DNA of 64,000 nucleotides, taken from assembly GCA_051884615.1 (NCBI GenBank), contig JBJEVT010000016.1:124001-188000 (forward strand). Reading direction: 5' to 3'. A program made the position numbers and the translations under genes. Each line of letters begins with the position of its first letter. The stretch's first letter is position 1. The notes below the pieces were generated by a model that was not told the origin of the DNA, did not search any database, and saw nothing but the letters and a program-made list of their open reading frames with translations. This document shows, in pieces, positions 15,470-24,895 of this stretch. This DNA is from UBA1724 sp051884615. GTDB lineage: Bacteria > Verrucomicrobiota > Lentisphaeria > Oligosphaerales > Oligosphaeraceae.

Positions 15470-18289
15470 ATGGGCGAATCCTTTGCCGGCTATCGAATCC
15501 TGGAACCCTGCGGAAGAGGATTCTTCGGCGAGGTCTTCCTGGCGGAGGACATGCTGGGCCACAAGGTGGCCCTGAAGCGGCTGATGTCGGCCAAGTCCGT
15601 CTTCGGGGAAAAGGAGCTGGAGGCTCTGAAGCGCTACATGCGCCTCCCCCTCCACCACTCCATCTGCCACATCCATCACTGCGGCTGGGAGGGGAACACC
15701 CTCTTCTACGTCATGGAGCCCGCCGACAACGCCCTGGGCCCCGACGCCGCCGAATACCGGGCCGACACCCTGGCCCTCCGCATGAAGCGGGATGGCGCCA
15801 TGCCCCTGGAGAAGGCCGTGGGCCACTGCCTCCATCTCCTGGACGCCCTGGAGGTGATCCATCAGGCGGGCCTCACCCACCGGGACGTGAAGCCGGAGAA
15901 CATTCTGTTTGTCCAGGGCAGGCTGAAACTAGCGGACTTCGGGCTGTTGACGGAGGCCAACCAGACCCTGTCCGTGGCGGGCACCCCGGGCTACATGCCG
16001 CCGGAGTTGCTGGCGGGCACCGCCACCCGGGGAGTGACCTGCGACATCTACGCCGTGGGGAAGATTCTCTATGCCGCCGTCACGGGGAACGGGCCCGAGG
16101 AATATCCCGCCCTGCCCCCCGGCCTTTCCCGGGAGACCCTGCGCCGCCTCTGCCATCCGGTGCTGCGCCTGTGCGCCCGGGAGCCGGAGCGGCGTTGCGG
16201 CTCCGTGGAGGAGGCCCGGCGGCTTCTGCAGGAGGCCCTGCTTCCCGCCTCCTGGGGCAAGGCCTTTCTGGCGCGCCTCCGCATGGACCGGGCCTTCCGG
16301 AAGCGGGTGGCGCTTCATGCCTTCCTGGCCTTCCTTCTGATGGCCGTCCTGGCCGCGGGGGGAGGCCATGCCCTCCGGCAATACCGCCGCCAGTGCCAGG
16401 CCCTGCTCCAGGAGACCCGTCAGAAGTGCCTCCAGCTGGAGGAGAAGATGGAGAATCTCTCCCTCCAGTTCGAGAATCCCGGGGATGTCCTCCTGGGAGC
16501 GCTGGACGCCTCTCCCGACGCCCCCGTCCTCTCCCTGGAGGAGATTCTGCCGGACGCCCAGGGAGGCAACGCCCCCTTGGCGCAGGCCCTGTCCCTCCCC
16601 CGGGAGGAGCAGGCCCAGGCCAAACTCTCCCGCACCGCCCTGGCGGGAATCCAGCAGCGGCTGGGCACCCTCCGGCAGCTCCTCCGGACCTGCGCCAGGA
16701 ACGCCGCCCCCGTCCTGGACGAGGAGGCCACCTTCGACCAGATCAGCGCCGCCTTCTCCTTCCTGGACTCCCCCCTGGGCAGATTCCTGCCGGAGCAGGA
16801 GCGCCAGAGCCTGCTGGCCAGCGCCCGGCACGGGGCGGAACGCCTCGCCGACTCCTTCTCTCCCCGGCTGGGCGAGGATTTCCTCCCCACCACCATCAAC
16901 TGGAAGAAGCGGTGGGTCTTCATCCCCGCCGGCGCCTACTATTCCCCCACGCTGAAGCGCCGGGTGGAGATGCCCCGTCCCTTCTGGATTCTCAACGAGG
17001 AGCTGAACCACGACGGCTATTACAACATCACGGGGGATCCGCTGAACAAGAACAAGCCTGCGGAGGAATCCGTCAACAACCTCAGCGGCAACGACATATT
17101 GCTCTACTGCAAGCTGTTGATGCAGCGTCTGGCCTCCTTCACGGAATTTCCCGAGGGCTATGCCTTCCGTCCCCCCACGGAATTGGAGTGGGAATATGTG
17201 GCCATGGGAGGATGGCGGAGCAAGGACAACCCCTTCCCGGTGATGAATCTCACCGACGCCTGCGTCGAGGCCTGCGTCCCCGCCCCGGAGCTTTTGGGGA
17301 ATGCCCTGGATCTGGGCTGGGATTTCCGGGTGCTGCGGGGGAAGCGCTACCCCGGCGATCCGGACAGTCCCGTCATGTTCACCCGCCGGGAACTGGCCTA
17401 CAAGGACACCAAGCTGATTCCGGAGCTGACCTACCGCCCGGTGCTGGCCTGGACCCCGGACGACTTCTTCTCCCGGGAATGGCTGCGCCATCCCCTGATT
17501 CGGACCGCGGAGCTGGATGGCAGAATCTACGCCGGCTACGGCTTCAGTCTGCAGGTGACCCGCCCCGATGACCTCATGAACCTGGCCCGGCTGCTGGGAG
17601 CCCGGCTGCCCGAGCCCCCCACCTACGAGGCCTGCGTGGCCGCCGTCCAGGCCGTCCACCTCAATGTCAGCTATCCCAACCTTCTGGGCATCCAATATGT
17701 GGACGGGGCGTGGCGCTGGCTTTCCTCCGGGGAAGAAGTGGGGTGGAAGGAGCTGCCGCCCCCGCCCAAGGAGGAGCCCGCGTTCCTGATGCGCCACCGC
17801 AAGGGACTGATTCATCTGGCCCCCAACGGAATGCCCCCCGCCCAACTGCTGGAATGGACCTCCCGGGAAGCCTTCGACCATCGCCTGGATTTCTGGAAGG
17901 ACCCCTGGAAACACCTGACCCCCATCACCCTGGGAACCCGCACCTTCGCCATCCTCCCCTTCCGCACCCCCACCCACGCCGGACGGGCCGTGGCCCGGTT
18001 CCTGAACACGAAACTGGCTCTGCCCACGGAAGAGGAACTCCAGGAACTCCTCCAAAAGTATCCCAAGAACAAACGACTGGCCCTGGGAGCGTATCTGGAA
18101 TACAATCGCTGGGTGGACGACCAGAGCACCCCCCTGCCCCCATGGACACTCCCCGTGAAAGAGGCCAGATATCTGGACTCCCTGGGCAGATACTGCGACA
18201 GCCTGGTGCTGGAGAACGGCGAACTCCGCGAGGGAAACGTGGTGGATGAACTGCTCCTGGAGCTCCCCCCCCCCCACAATAATCTATAA
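15470..18289 (+). CDS. membrane Ser/Thr protein kinase with degenerate FGE-sulfatase (SUMF1-like) output domain
   Basis: The 939-residue product has an N-terminal Hanks-type kinase domain: glycine loop GRGFFGEV (15-22), VALK lysine 36, HRDVKPEN (137-144), DFG (156-158) and the PPE motif near 177. All catalytic residues are present, so it should be active. One transmembrane helix lies at about 281-299, followed by a Gln/Glu-rich coiled coil (300-340). The large C-terminal part, which should be outside the inner membrane, includes PTELEWEYVAMGGW near residue 568, the hallmark of formylglycine-generating-enzyme-like domains, here apparently degenerate and possibly duplicated near 700-880. The start is the ATG at 15470, 22 bases after the broken sigma gene. 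Probably a sensor acting with that sigma factor (inference). Confidence 0.88.
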   Translation: MGESFAGYRILEPCGRGFFGEVFLAEDMLGHKVALKRLMSAKSVFGEKELEALKRYMRLPLHHSICHIHHCGWEGNTLFYVMEPADNALGPDAAEYRADTLALRMKRDGAMPLEKAVGHCLHLLDALEVIHQAGLTHRDVKPENILFVQGRLKLADFGLLTEANQTLSVAGTPGYMPPELLAGTATRGVTCDIYAVGKILYAAVTGNGPEEYPALPPGLSRETLRRLCHPVLRLCAREPERRCGSVEEARRLLQEALLPASWGKAFLARLRMDRAFRKRVALHAFLAFLLMAVLAAGGGHALRQYRRQCQALLQETRQKCLQLEEKMENLSLQFENPGDVLLGALDASPDAPVLSLEEILPDAQGGNAPLAQALSLPREEQAQAKLSRTALAGIQQRLGTLRQLLRTCARNAAPVLDEEATFDQISAAFSFLDSPLGRFLPEQERQSLLASARHGAERLADSFSPRLGEDFLPTTINWKKRWVFIPAGAYYSPTLKRRVEMPRPFWILNEELNHDGYYNITGDPLNKNKPAEESVNNLSGNDILLYCKLLMQRLASFTEFPEGYAFRPPTELEWEYVAMGGWRSKDNPFPVMNLTDACVEACVPAPELLGNALDLGWDFRVLRGKRYPGDPDSPVMFTRRELAYKDTKLIPELTYRPVLAWTPDDFFSREWLRHPLIRTAELDGRIYAGYGFSLQVTRPDDLMNLARLLGARLPEPPTYEACVAAVQAVHLNVSYPNLLGIQYVDGAWRWLSSGEEVGWKELPPPPKEEPAFLMRHRKGLIHLAPNGMPPAQLLEWTSREAFDHRLDFWKDPWKHLTPITLGTRTFAILPFRTPTHAGRAVARFLNTKLALPTEEELQELLQKYPKNKRLALGAYLEYNRWVDDQSTPLPPWTLPVKEARYLDSLGRYCDSLVLENGELREGNVVDELLLELPPPHNNL

Positions 18290-18345
18290 CATCTTCATTT
18301 TCAGGTAGTTATAAAGACACACCATCGTTTTGAGGGGGCGACGGG

Positions 18346-19479
18346 TCATCCCTCCAGCTGCCGCAGGGGTTCCTGGAGGAGTTCCTTTCGCCATCCCCGG
18401 CAGATTCTTCCCTCCTGGGGGAGTCCCATGAGTTTTCGGAACGCCCAGGCCTCGGCTTCGCCGCGGGTGCAGACCAGAGTGGGTTCGATTTGGCGGTGGC
18501 GGGCGCATCCCGTGGCGATGCCCCGGACCCGTTCCCCCAGTTTTCGCAGGGCGACTTTTCGTTCCGGGGACAAGTAGGGCTGGGATGCGCTTTCCTGGTA
18601 GGAGCCCAGACAGGGATTGGCCAGGGCCTCCAGGATCTCCCCCGCCAGGGGTTTCACCCGTTTGCACCAGCAGGAGGGCATTTGCAGGAGGCGCGAGGCG
18701 TCCCCCGGGTTTTCCGTGGCGCACCATTGGAGTTGGTCGTCGGAGAGGAGGCGTCCCCGGGCGCAGTCGGTTTCCCGGGCCTTTTTCTCCCGCCAGATCG
18801 CCAGGCTCACCGCCCGTCGGCGTTCCGGGGCGGAGCGGAGGAAATGCAGGAAGCCCAGGCGGCGCCAGGCATCCTCCGGGGGGGGGAGGCGATACCCCTC
18901 CTCCCGGCAGAAGGATTCCTCCATCTCCTCCTGGAACCAGGCCAGATTTCCGTTGGCCTTCAGGGCCTCCTGGTAATCTGCGGCCACCTCGGGCAGGTAG
19001 GCCACGTCGTCGCCGGCGTAGCCCAGCTGTTTTTCCGTCAGGGGGCGGAGCATCCAGTCGCTGCGGCTCTCGGTCTTGGGGAGGCAGACGCCCAGACGGT
19101 TTTCCAGCACCGCCTTCAGGCTCTGGCAGGCCCCCTCGCCGCAGAAGCCCGCCGCCACCTGGACATCGAAGAGGGAGGCGGGCACCACGCCGCAGACCCG
19201 ATGGAGCAAGGGCATGTCATTGGCGCCGCTGAAAAAGATTTTCTGGCGTTCGGGGTCCGCCAGCAGCCTGGCCAGGGGAGACCAGTCCCGGATGGCCAGG
19301 GGGTCCACCAGGGCCACATTCTCCCGGTCCAGCCCGATCTGCAGCAGGGCCAGAATGGGGAAATAGGTCCGTGTCCACTCGAACTCCGTGTCCAGGGCCA
19401 CCGGTTTTCCGGCGGGGAGAGAGGCCACGAACGCCTGGAAGGAGGCGTCATCCGCAATCCAAAGAGGGCTTCCCTGCAT
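18346..19479 (-). CDS. rnd: ribonuclease D (3'-5' exoribonuclease)
   Basis: 377 residues with the DEDD exonuclease fold. Motif I is DTEFEW (Asp30, Glu32), motif II is in the FFSGANDMPLLHRV region, and motif III is GYAGDDVAYL near residue 160. The C-terminal part (about 210-350) is helical and corresponds to HRDC-type nucleic-acid-binding domains. RNase D trims the 3' ends of tRNA precursors and other small RNAs. It is convergent with the kinase gene (only 56 bases between stops), and 13 bases separate its start from the stop of the monooxygenase-fold gene upstream, so those two are probably cotranscribed. ATG at 19479. Confidence 0.92.
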   Translation of the reverse strand: MQGSPLWIADDASFQAFVASLPAGKPVALDTEFEWTRTYFPILALLQIGLDRENVALVDPLAIRDWSPLARLLADPERQKIFFSGANDMPLLHRVCGVVPASLFDVQVAAGFCGEGACQSLKAVLENRLGVCLPKTESRSDWMLRPLTEKQLGYAGDDVAYLPEVAADYQEALKANGNLAWFQEEMEESFCREEGYRLPPPEDAWRRLGFLHFLRSAPERRRAVSLAIWREKKARETDCARGRLLSDDQLQWCATENPGDASRLLQMPSCWCKRVKPLAGEILEALANPCLGSYQESASQPYLSPERKVALRKLGERVRGIATGCARHRQIEPTLVCTRGEAEAWAFRKLMGLPQEGRICRGWRKELLQEPLRQLEG

Positions 19480-19492
19480 GATCCCCCCCCCT

Positions 19493-19789
19493 TTACGGAA
19501 TCAGAGGACGCAGCACCAGGCAGGAGGAACCCTCCTCCCTCATTCCCGCAATCCTGCGGCGAAACTCCGCGATGTTGGGTCCCTGGAGATGGGCCTCCAG
19601 ATCCTCCCGGCTCTCCCAGGTCTCCACCATGGTCACCGCATTTTCCTGGGCGCCGTCGCAATCCAGGCAGGGCACATAGCGGAGGCAGCCCTTCTCCTGG
19701 CGCACCCGGGGCACCAAATCCTCCAGAATCTTCACATACGCCTCCCAATACTGGGCTTTGACCACGGCGCGGGCCTGAACATGAACCAT
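19493..19789 (-). CDS. antibiotic biosynthesis monooxygenase (ABM) domain protein
   Basis: A 98-residue single-domain protein with the dimeric ferredoxin-like ABM pattern: MVHVQARAVVK start, a central VTMVETWESREDLEAHL, and a FRRRIAG helix. Proteins of this fold include quinol monooxygenases and autoinducer or heme-handling enzymes, but many members have no known substrate. The ATG at 19789 has a GGAG ribosome site 8 bases upstream, so it is preferred over the in-frame GTG at 19798. It lies directly upstream of rnd on the same strand. Confidence 0.85.
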   Translation of the reverse strand: MVHVQARAVVKAQYWEAYVKILEDLVPRVRQEKGCLRYVPCLDCDGAQENAVTMVETWESREDLEAHLQGPNIAEFRRRIAGMREEGSSCLVLRPLIP

Positions 19790-19884
19790 GAGAAACACTC
19801 CGAAATAGGGAAAAACCAGGGATTTCCCCGGGGCGGGCGACCTTGTTTCCAGAGGGAGGGGCGTCGCCGCCGGGCACGGGGGAG

Positions 19885-19890
19885 AATATA
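19885..19890 (-). promoter_or_regulatory. putative -10 box for the ABM/rnd unit
   Basis: TATATT on the minus strand, 96 bases upstream of the ABM start. No clear -35 element. Confidence 0.35.
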
Positions 19891-19973
19891 GACGAATCCC
19901 GCGCTTCCGGCACCGCCGCGCTCCCGGAAGAACGCGCGGGGGCCTTTCGCCTGGCGGGCCAGGGGGAGAACAC

Positions 19974-19979
19974 TACATT
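19974..19979 (+). promoter_or_regulatory. putative -10 box for the beta-mannosidase gene
   Basis: TACATT on the plus strand, 66 bases upstream of the GH2 ATG, with a G-run shortly before it. A strong AGGAGGAG ribosome site sits 8 bases before the ATG. Confidence 0.3.
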
Positions 19980-20045
19980 GGGGCAAAGTCTTCCCGGGGA
20001 AACCGGACCAGCAATCAGACGAGCAAGGCAGGAGGAGCCCGAAGC

Positions 20046-22415
20046 ATGGAGAGCCCAGAAACCCGAATCGACGAAACCGACGGATACCAGACCAACCGTC
20101 CGTGGCGTCCTCGGATGGATTTATGCGCACATCCCTGGCGGATGTATCATTTTCTGGAGGGGTCCCTTCCCGTGGAGGCGCCCCCGGATTTGGCGCGGTG
20201 CGGCCTGTCGGGCGTGCCGGCCAAGGTGCCCGGGAACGTGGAGCTGGATCTCATGGCCGCCGGAGAACTCCAGGACCCCCTGGTGGGACTCCATAGCCTG
20301 GCCCTGCGGCCCTACGAATCCCACCAGTTCTGGTACGAGACCCATTTCCCCACCCCCGATTTCCGCGACCCGGAACTGGTCTTCGAGGGCCTGGATTGCT
20401 TCGCGGAAATCTGGCTGAACGGGAAACGTGTGGGCGCCTCGGACAATGCGCTGGTGGAGCACCGGTTCGCCATCCGGGAGGCCCTGGCCCCCGCGGGACA
20501 GGAAAACCATCTCTTTGTGCGCCTGAAGTCCCCCGTGAACCAGGCGCGCCGGCTACGGGGGGAGGCGTGGAACCGGGGCGGGGACCGGGTGCTGGTGCGA
20601 AAGCCGGCCCACTGCTATGGATGGGACATCATGCCCCGCATCCTCTCCGCGGGAATCTGGCGCCCGGTCTACCTCGAGGAACGCCCGGAGCACGAAATCC
20701 AGGATCTGCATTGGCAGACGCCCCGCTGCAGCGAGGAAGAGGCCGCCGTGGATGTCTGGCTCCACGTCAAGACCAGCGAAAAGACCCTGGAGGGAATGTC
20801 CCTGCAGGTGACGGGGCGTTGCGGAGACCACACATTCTCGGCCACCCAGGCGCTGTGGGACTTCAATCCCAATTTCCAGTTCCGGGTGGAGCGTCCCCGT
20901 CTGTGGTGGCCCCGGGGATACGGGGAGGCGAACCTGTATGAGGTGACCTTCGCCTTGCGGAAGGACGGCAAGACGCTGTGCCAGCGGCAGGAGACCCTGG
21001 GATTCCGGACCGTCCAGGTGGAACGGCGCATCCGGGGCGCCGACGGAACCCCCGCCCAGTTCCAGCTGGTGGTGAACGGCGTGCCCGTCATGGCCAAGGG
21101 CTCCAACTGGGTGCCCGCCGACGCCCTCCACTCCCGGGACGCCCGGCGCATCCCCCGCATCCTGGCCCTCTTCCGGGAAATGGGATGCAACATCGTGCGC
21201 TGCTGGGGAGGGAATGTCTACGAACCCCACGCCTTCTTCCACCTGTGCGACCAATACGGCATCATGGTGTGGCAGGACTTCGGCATGGCCTGCGCCTCCT
21301 ATCCCCAGGACGAGGAGTTCCTGGCCCGCTTCCGGCAGGAGGCGGAAAGCGTCGTCCGGGAATACCGGCGCCATCCCTCCCTCATCCTGTGGGCGGGAGA
21401 CAACGAGAACGACGAGGGATACCGCAACTGGTGGAGTCCGCGCACCGATCCCGCCAAGAACCGCCTGACCCGGGAAGTGCTCCCCCAGGTGATCGACCGC
21501 CTGGACCCCCTGCGCCCCTATCTCCCCAGCTCCCCCTATTTCTCCCCGGACATGCTGGCGGCCGGCCAGGAGCTCTGCGACGGCCCGGAACAGCATCTGT
21601 GGGGACCCCGGGGATACTACAAGGCCCCCTTCTACGCCCAGAACCAGGCCTGCTTCGCCTCCGAAATCGGCTACCACGGATGCCCCGCCGCCCGCTCCAT
21701 CCGGAAATTCATCTCCCCCCACCGGGTCTGGCCCTGCACGGACAACCCGGAATGGGAGCTGCACTCCACCGACGCCACCCTCTCCTGCCCCCCGGAAAAC
21801 AGCCGGATTCTCCTCATGCGCCGTCAAATCCAGGCCCTGTTCGGGACGGTGCCGGAGGCGCTGGAGGACTTCGTGCTGGCCTCCCAGGCCGTCCAGGCGG
21901 AGGCGCTCAAGTTCTTCGTGGAGCTCTTCCGGGGAGGGCGTCCCCGGCGCACCGGCATCATCTGGTGGAACATGATGGACGGATGGCCCCAGATGTCGGA
22001 CGCCATCGTGGACTACTACTTCACGCCGAAGCTGGCCTACCACATCCTGCGGCGCATCCACCAGGAAGTGTGCGTCATCCTCGGGGAGCCCGACGAGAAC
22101 CACCGGTCGCCCGTCATCCTGTGCAACGATTCCCGGGAGACCCGCACGGTGGAATTCCGCATCCGGCGGGGCCTGGCCCGGCAAGTGGTGATGGAGAAGA
22201 CCGTGGAACTGCCGCCCAACCAGAACACCAGCGCCGGATTCCTGGACGCCAATCCGGAGGAACAGGATCTCTTCCTCATGGACTGGACCGTGGACGGCGC
22301 CACCCCCGGGGCGAACCACTATCTGCTGGGACGCCCCCCCTTCTCCCTGGCACGGTACCGGGAATGGCTCTCCCTCATCATCCAGGCCCAACCCTTCTCC
22401 TGGGACTGGCGATAG
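20046..22415 (+). CDS. glycoside hydrolase family 2 beta-mannosidase
   Basis: The 789-residue product has the GH2 layout: an N-terminal jelly-roll sugar-binding domain (about 40-220), an immunoglobulin-like domain (about 225-330), and a TIM-barrel catalytic domain starting near VVNGVPVMAKGSNWVPAD. The acid/base is Glu454 in DNEND and the nucleophile is Glu540 in FASEIGYHG. KGSNWVPAD and CWGGNVYEP are typical of beta-mannosidases rather than beta-galactosidases. It should cleave non-reducing beta-mannose residues from mannans or N-glycan cores. No signal peptide is visible, so it probably acts in the cytoplasm on imported oligosaccharides. It starts with an excellent AGGAGGAG site. It stands alone, convergent with the small HTH gene. 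Confidence 0.92.
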   Translation: MESPETRIDETDGYQTNRPWRPRMDLCAHPWRMYHFLEGSLPVEAPPDLARCGLSGVPAKVPGNVELDLMAAGELQDPLVGLHSLALRPYESHQFWYETHFPTPDFRDPELVFEGLDCFAEIWLNGKRVGASDNALVEHRFAIREALAPAGQENHLFVRLKSPVNQARRLRGEAWNRGGDRVLVRKPAHCYGWDIMPRILSAGIWRPVYLEERPEHEIQDLHWQTPRCSEEEAAVDVWLHVKTSEKTLEGMSLQVTGRCGDHTFSATQALWDFNPNFQFRVERPRLWWPRGYGEANLYEVTFALRKDGKTLCQRQETLGFRTVQVERRIRGADGTPAQFQLVVNGVPVMAKGSNWVPADALHSRDARRIPRILALFREMGCNIVRCWGGNVYEPHAFFHLCDQYGIMVWQDFGMACASYPQDEEFLARFRQEAESVVREYRRHPSLILWAGDNENDEGYRNWWSPRTDPAKNRLTREVLPQVIDRLDPLRPYLPSSPYFSPDMLAAGQELCDGPEQHLWGPRGYYKAPFYAQNQACFASEIGYHGCPAARSIRKFISPHRVWPCTDNPEWELHSTDATLSCPPENSRILLMRRQIQALFGTVPEALEDFVLASQAVQAEALKFFVELFRGGRPRRTGIIWWNMMDGWPQMSDAIVDYYFTPKLAYHILRRIHQEVCVILGEPDENHRSPVILCNDSRETRTVEFRIRRGLARQVVMEKTVELPPNQNTSAGFLDANPEEQDLFLMDWTVDGATPGANHYLLGRPPFSLARYREWLSLIIQAQPFSWDWR

Positions 22416-22428
22416 AGACCCCGCCCCC

Positions 22429-22884
22429 CTATCCCAGGCTCTCCTTCAGAAGCTGGGACAGGACCTGACGGACGGCGCGCTGCGCCTCCTCCACCAGAAG
22501 ACGACGCCCCTGGGGACATTCCCCCAGGAGCCGATACCCGTTGGCGAAACGCTGCACGCAGGCCACCGCCTCCCGGGGCACGGGACGCAGATAGGCCCCC
22601 ATGCCGGGACGGTTCCGGTCCTCCCGGAGGGCCTGATCGTAGTCTCCCCGGAGAAAATCCTGGACCAGGCGGCGATGCCGCTGCTGGCACACCCGGCTCT
22701 TCCCCAGCTCCCACTTCCGCACCGTGGCCCAGGAGACCCCCAGGAAGCGCCCCAGGGAGGCGTAGGTCAGCCCCAACCCCAGGCGCTTTTCCGTCAACCG
22801 CCTTCGCAACGCCGGGGAAAACCACCACCCCGCCGGGGTCTCCGGCGATTTTTCCTGCGTGTCCTGCCACTTCTGCTCTTCCAT
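22429..22884 (-). CDS. small helix-turn-helix (XRE/Cro-like) DNA-binding protein
   Basis: 151 residues from the ATG at 22884. This start is supported by the sequence AGGAGGAGCCC just upstream; a longer in-frame reading begins at a TTG at 22974 without such a site. Residues about 25-60 (LTEKRLGLGLTYASLGRFLG followed by VSWATVRKWELGKSRV) form a Cro/XRE-type helix-turn-helix. The rest is Arg/Gln-rich and helical, with no recognisable ligand domain. Function and target are unknown. It is convergent with the beta-mannosidase (13 bases between stops) and divergent from the beta-CASP gene, so it could regulate either, but there is no direct evidence. Confidence 0.75.
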   Translation of the reverse strand: MEEQKWQDTQEKSPETPAGWWFSPALRRRLTEKRLGLGLTYASLGRFLGVSWATVRKWELGKSRVCQQRHRRLVQDFLRGDYDQALREDRNRPGMGAYLRPVPREAVACVQRFANGYRLLGECPQGRRLLVEEAQRAVRQVLSQLLKESLG

Positions 22885-23436
22885 GGGCTCCTCCTGGGTT
22901 TCGGGTTCCGCTGCCACGGGCGGCCTTCGGGCGTAAAAGGAAGATTCGCCCCGCCGCCGTCTCTTTCTGCCCAAAGACTATACCCCGCGGGGGATTCTCC
23001 CCGGGACAACGGGCCGCAAACGCCTGAAAGTCACCGGGACGCCCAGCCATGGAATGATTTTGCCAGGCCAGGACGCGGGACCAGGGAACCCCGTCGAAAG
23101 CCCGGAGGGCGGCCTGCCTTCCCACGCGGAACAATGACCTCTAAATCCGCAAAAGCGTTCAGCGAAGGAGGGCGAAGATCCCGGCGTGTCTCCCCTGGAA
23201 CGCCCGGAGGAGGAGATGGTTGTTCCTTTCCTTGGCTTCTGTTCGTCTTCCCCCCGCTCCCTCTTCCGGCATCCAGGCCAAGCCCAGGCTCTGGAGGGAT
23301 TATATTCTGTGAAGCGCGTCAACCGCCCCGGAAGACCCCTTTTGCCCAGGGGATTCCGGACAACCAGAATATCGCCGGGAGGGGCGCACCCAGGACGGGC
23401 CGTTTTTCCCGGCTCACCGCAGACAGGAGGTACGAC
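22885..23436. other. long divergent intergenic region HTH gene / beta-CASP gene
   Basis: 552 bases without a convincing gene. Two -10-like hexamers are visible: TATAGT on the minus strand at 22977-22982, 93 bases upstream of the HTH start, after CGGGG; and TATATT on the plus strand at 23301-23306, about 130 bases upstream of the beta-CASP start. No -35, operator or hairpin stands out. A small unrecognised RNA or peptide cannot be excluded. Confidence 0.5.
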
Positions 23437-24831
23437 ATGGACATCAGACTGGGATTTCACGGCGCAGCCGGAAACGTGACCGGTTCCTGCTATCTTTTGG
23501 AAGCCAATGGGATGCACATTCTGGTGGACTGCGGGCTCTACCAGGAGCACGACTTGAAGGGGAGGAACTGGGAGAACTTCCCCCTCGCCCCCGAAAAGGT
23601 GGACGCCGTCATTCTCACCCACGCCCACCTGGACCACTGCGGAAGACTCCCACGCCTGGTGCGGGACGGCTTCCAGGGGCCCATCTACGCCACCAGCGCC
23701 ACCGCGGAAATCGCCCGCATCGTCATGGAGGACTGCGGGAAGATCAACGAGGAAGACGCGGAGTTCAAGCGGATGCGCCACGAGCGGGAGGGGCGCAAGG
23801 GTCCCTACCAGGAAGAGCCCCTCTACACCGCGGAGGACGCCCAGGAGGTGGCCAAATACTTTGTCCCGGTGGCCTATGACACCCCCCTGGAGATCGGGGA
23901 CGGGATCGCGGTGGAGTTCATCCAGGTGGGCCACATTCTGGGGGCGGCCTGCTGCCGGGTCACGGTCACCCGGGGCGGGGAGAGCCGCCGCATCCTCTTC
24001 TCGGGGGACGTGGGGCGGTGGGACATGCCCATTCTCCAGGATCCGGAGAAGGTGGGGCCGGCGGACTACCTGCTGGTGGAATCCACCTATGGCAACCGGA
24101 CCCACGGGGAGACCCGGAACATTCCCGGGGAGCTGGAGCGCATCATCAACTCCACCGCCGAGCGGGGAGGCAACCTCGTCATTCCCTCCTTCGCCGTGGA
24201 ACGCACCCAGGAACTCCTCTACTTCCTGGCCCATCTCAACGCCGAACGCCGCATCCCCAATCTCCGGATCTTCGTGGACAGCCCCATGGCCAGCCGGGTC
24301 AACACCGTCTTCGTCCGGCATCCCTACCTCTTCGACTCCGAGACCATCCAGCTGGCCCGGGTGCTGAAGGTCTCCAACGTGAGCATCGTGCGAAGCTCCC
24401 AGGAATCCAAGGCCCTGAACCACATCCGGGGCTCGGTCATCATCATCTCCGGCTCCGGAATGTGCACCGGCGGCCGCATCAAGCACCACCTCTGCCACAA
24501 CATCGAACGTCCCGAATCCACCATCCTCTTCGTGGGATACCAGGCCGCCAACACCCTGGGACGCCAGATCCTGGACGGCAAACCCCAGGTCCGCATCCTG
24601 GGAGAGACCTACGATGTCCAGGCCAACATCGAGCGCATCTCCGGCTTCTCCGCCCATGCGGACCGGGAGGAGCTGCTTCGGTGGATGGGCACCCTCTCCA
24701 CCAAGCCCCGGAAAGTCTTCGTCACCCATGGCGAGCCGGACGCCGCCCAGGCGCTCCAGAAGAAGATCGCCGAGGAGAAGGGATGGGATGCCCAGGTGGC
24801 CCAATACAAGCAGACCGTGACCCTGGATTGA
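23437..24831 (+). CDS. metallo-beta-lactamase/beta-CASP fold ribonuclease (YSH1/CPSF-like)
   Basis: 464 residues starting at the ATG at 23437 (AGGAGG ribosome site 6 bases upstream). The metal-binding motif HAHLDHCGR is at 62-70, further ligands occur in GHILGAA and FSGDVG, the beta-CASP region includes GSGMCTGGRIKHH, and the C-terminal motif SGFSAHADREEL lies near 402-413. This is the bacterial counterpart of RNA-processing endonucleases such as CPSF73. Bacterial members are usually annotated as RNA-metabolising MBL hydrolases. The protein should act in cytoplasmic RNA processing or decay with two zinc ions. A 64-base gap separates it from the large hypothetical gene downstream, so cotranscription is possible. 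Confidence 0.92.
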   Translation: MDIRLGFHGAAGNVTGSCYLLEANGMHILVDCGLYQEHDLKGRNWENFPLAPEKVDAVILTHAHLDHCGRLPRLVRDGFQGPIYATSATAEIARIVMEDCGKINEEDAEFKRMRHEREGRKGPYQEEPLYTAEDAQEVAKYFVPVAYDTPLEIGDGIAVEFIQVGHILGAACCRVTVTRGGESRRILFSGDVGRWDMPILQDPEKVGPADYLLVESTYGNRTHGETRNIPGELERIINSTAERGGNLVIPSFAVERTQELLYFLAHLNAERRIPNLRIFVDSPMASRVNTVFVRHPYLFDSETIQLARVLKVSNVSIVRSSQESKALNHIRGSVIIISGSGMCTGGRIKHHLCHNIERPESTILFVGYQAANTLGRQILDGKPQVRILGETYDVQANIERISGFSAHADREELLRWMGTLSTKPRKVFVTHGEPDAAQALQKKIAEEKGWDAQVAQYKQTVTLD

Positions 24832-24895
24832 GGCCGGGCGCCCCGGCCCTCTCCCTCCCTTTCCTCCCCCCAAGCCCCACCCCATCCCCGCCCCC

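Noticed and set aside
18285..18313. TATAAC/GTTATA inverted repeat between the kinase and RNase D stops as a terminator
   Set aside because: Arms are only six A/T-rich bases with no T-run, too weak to call.
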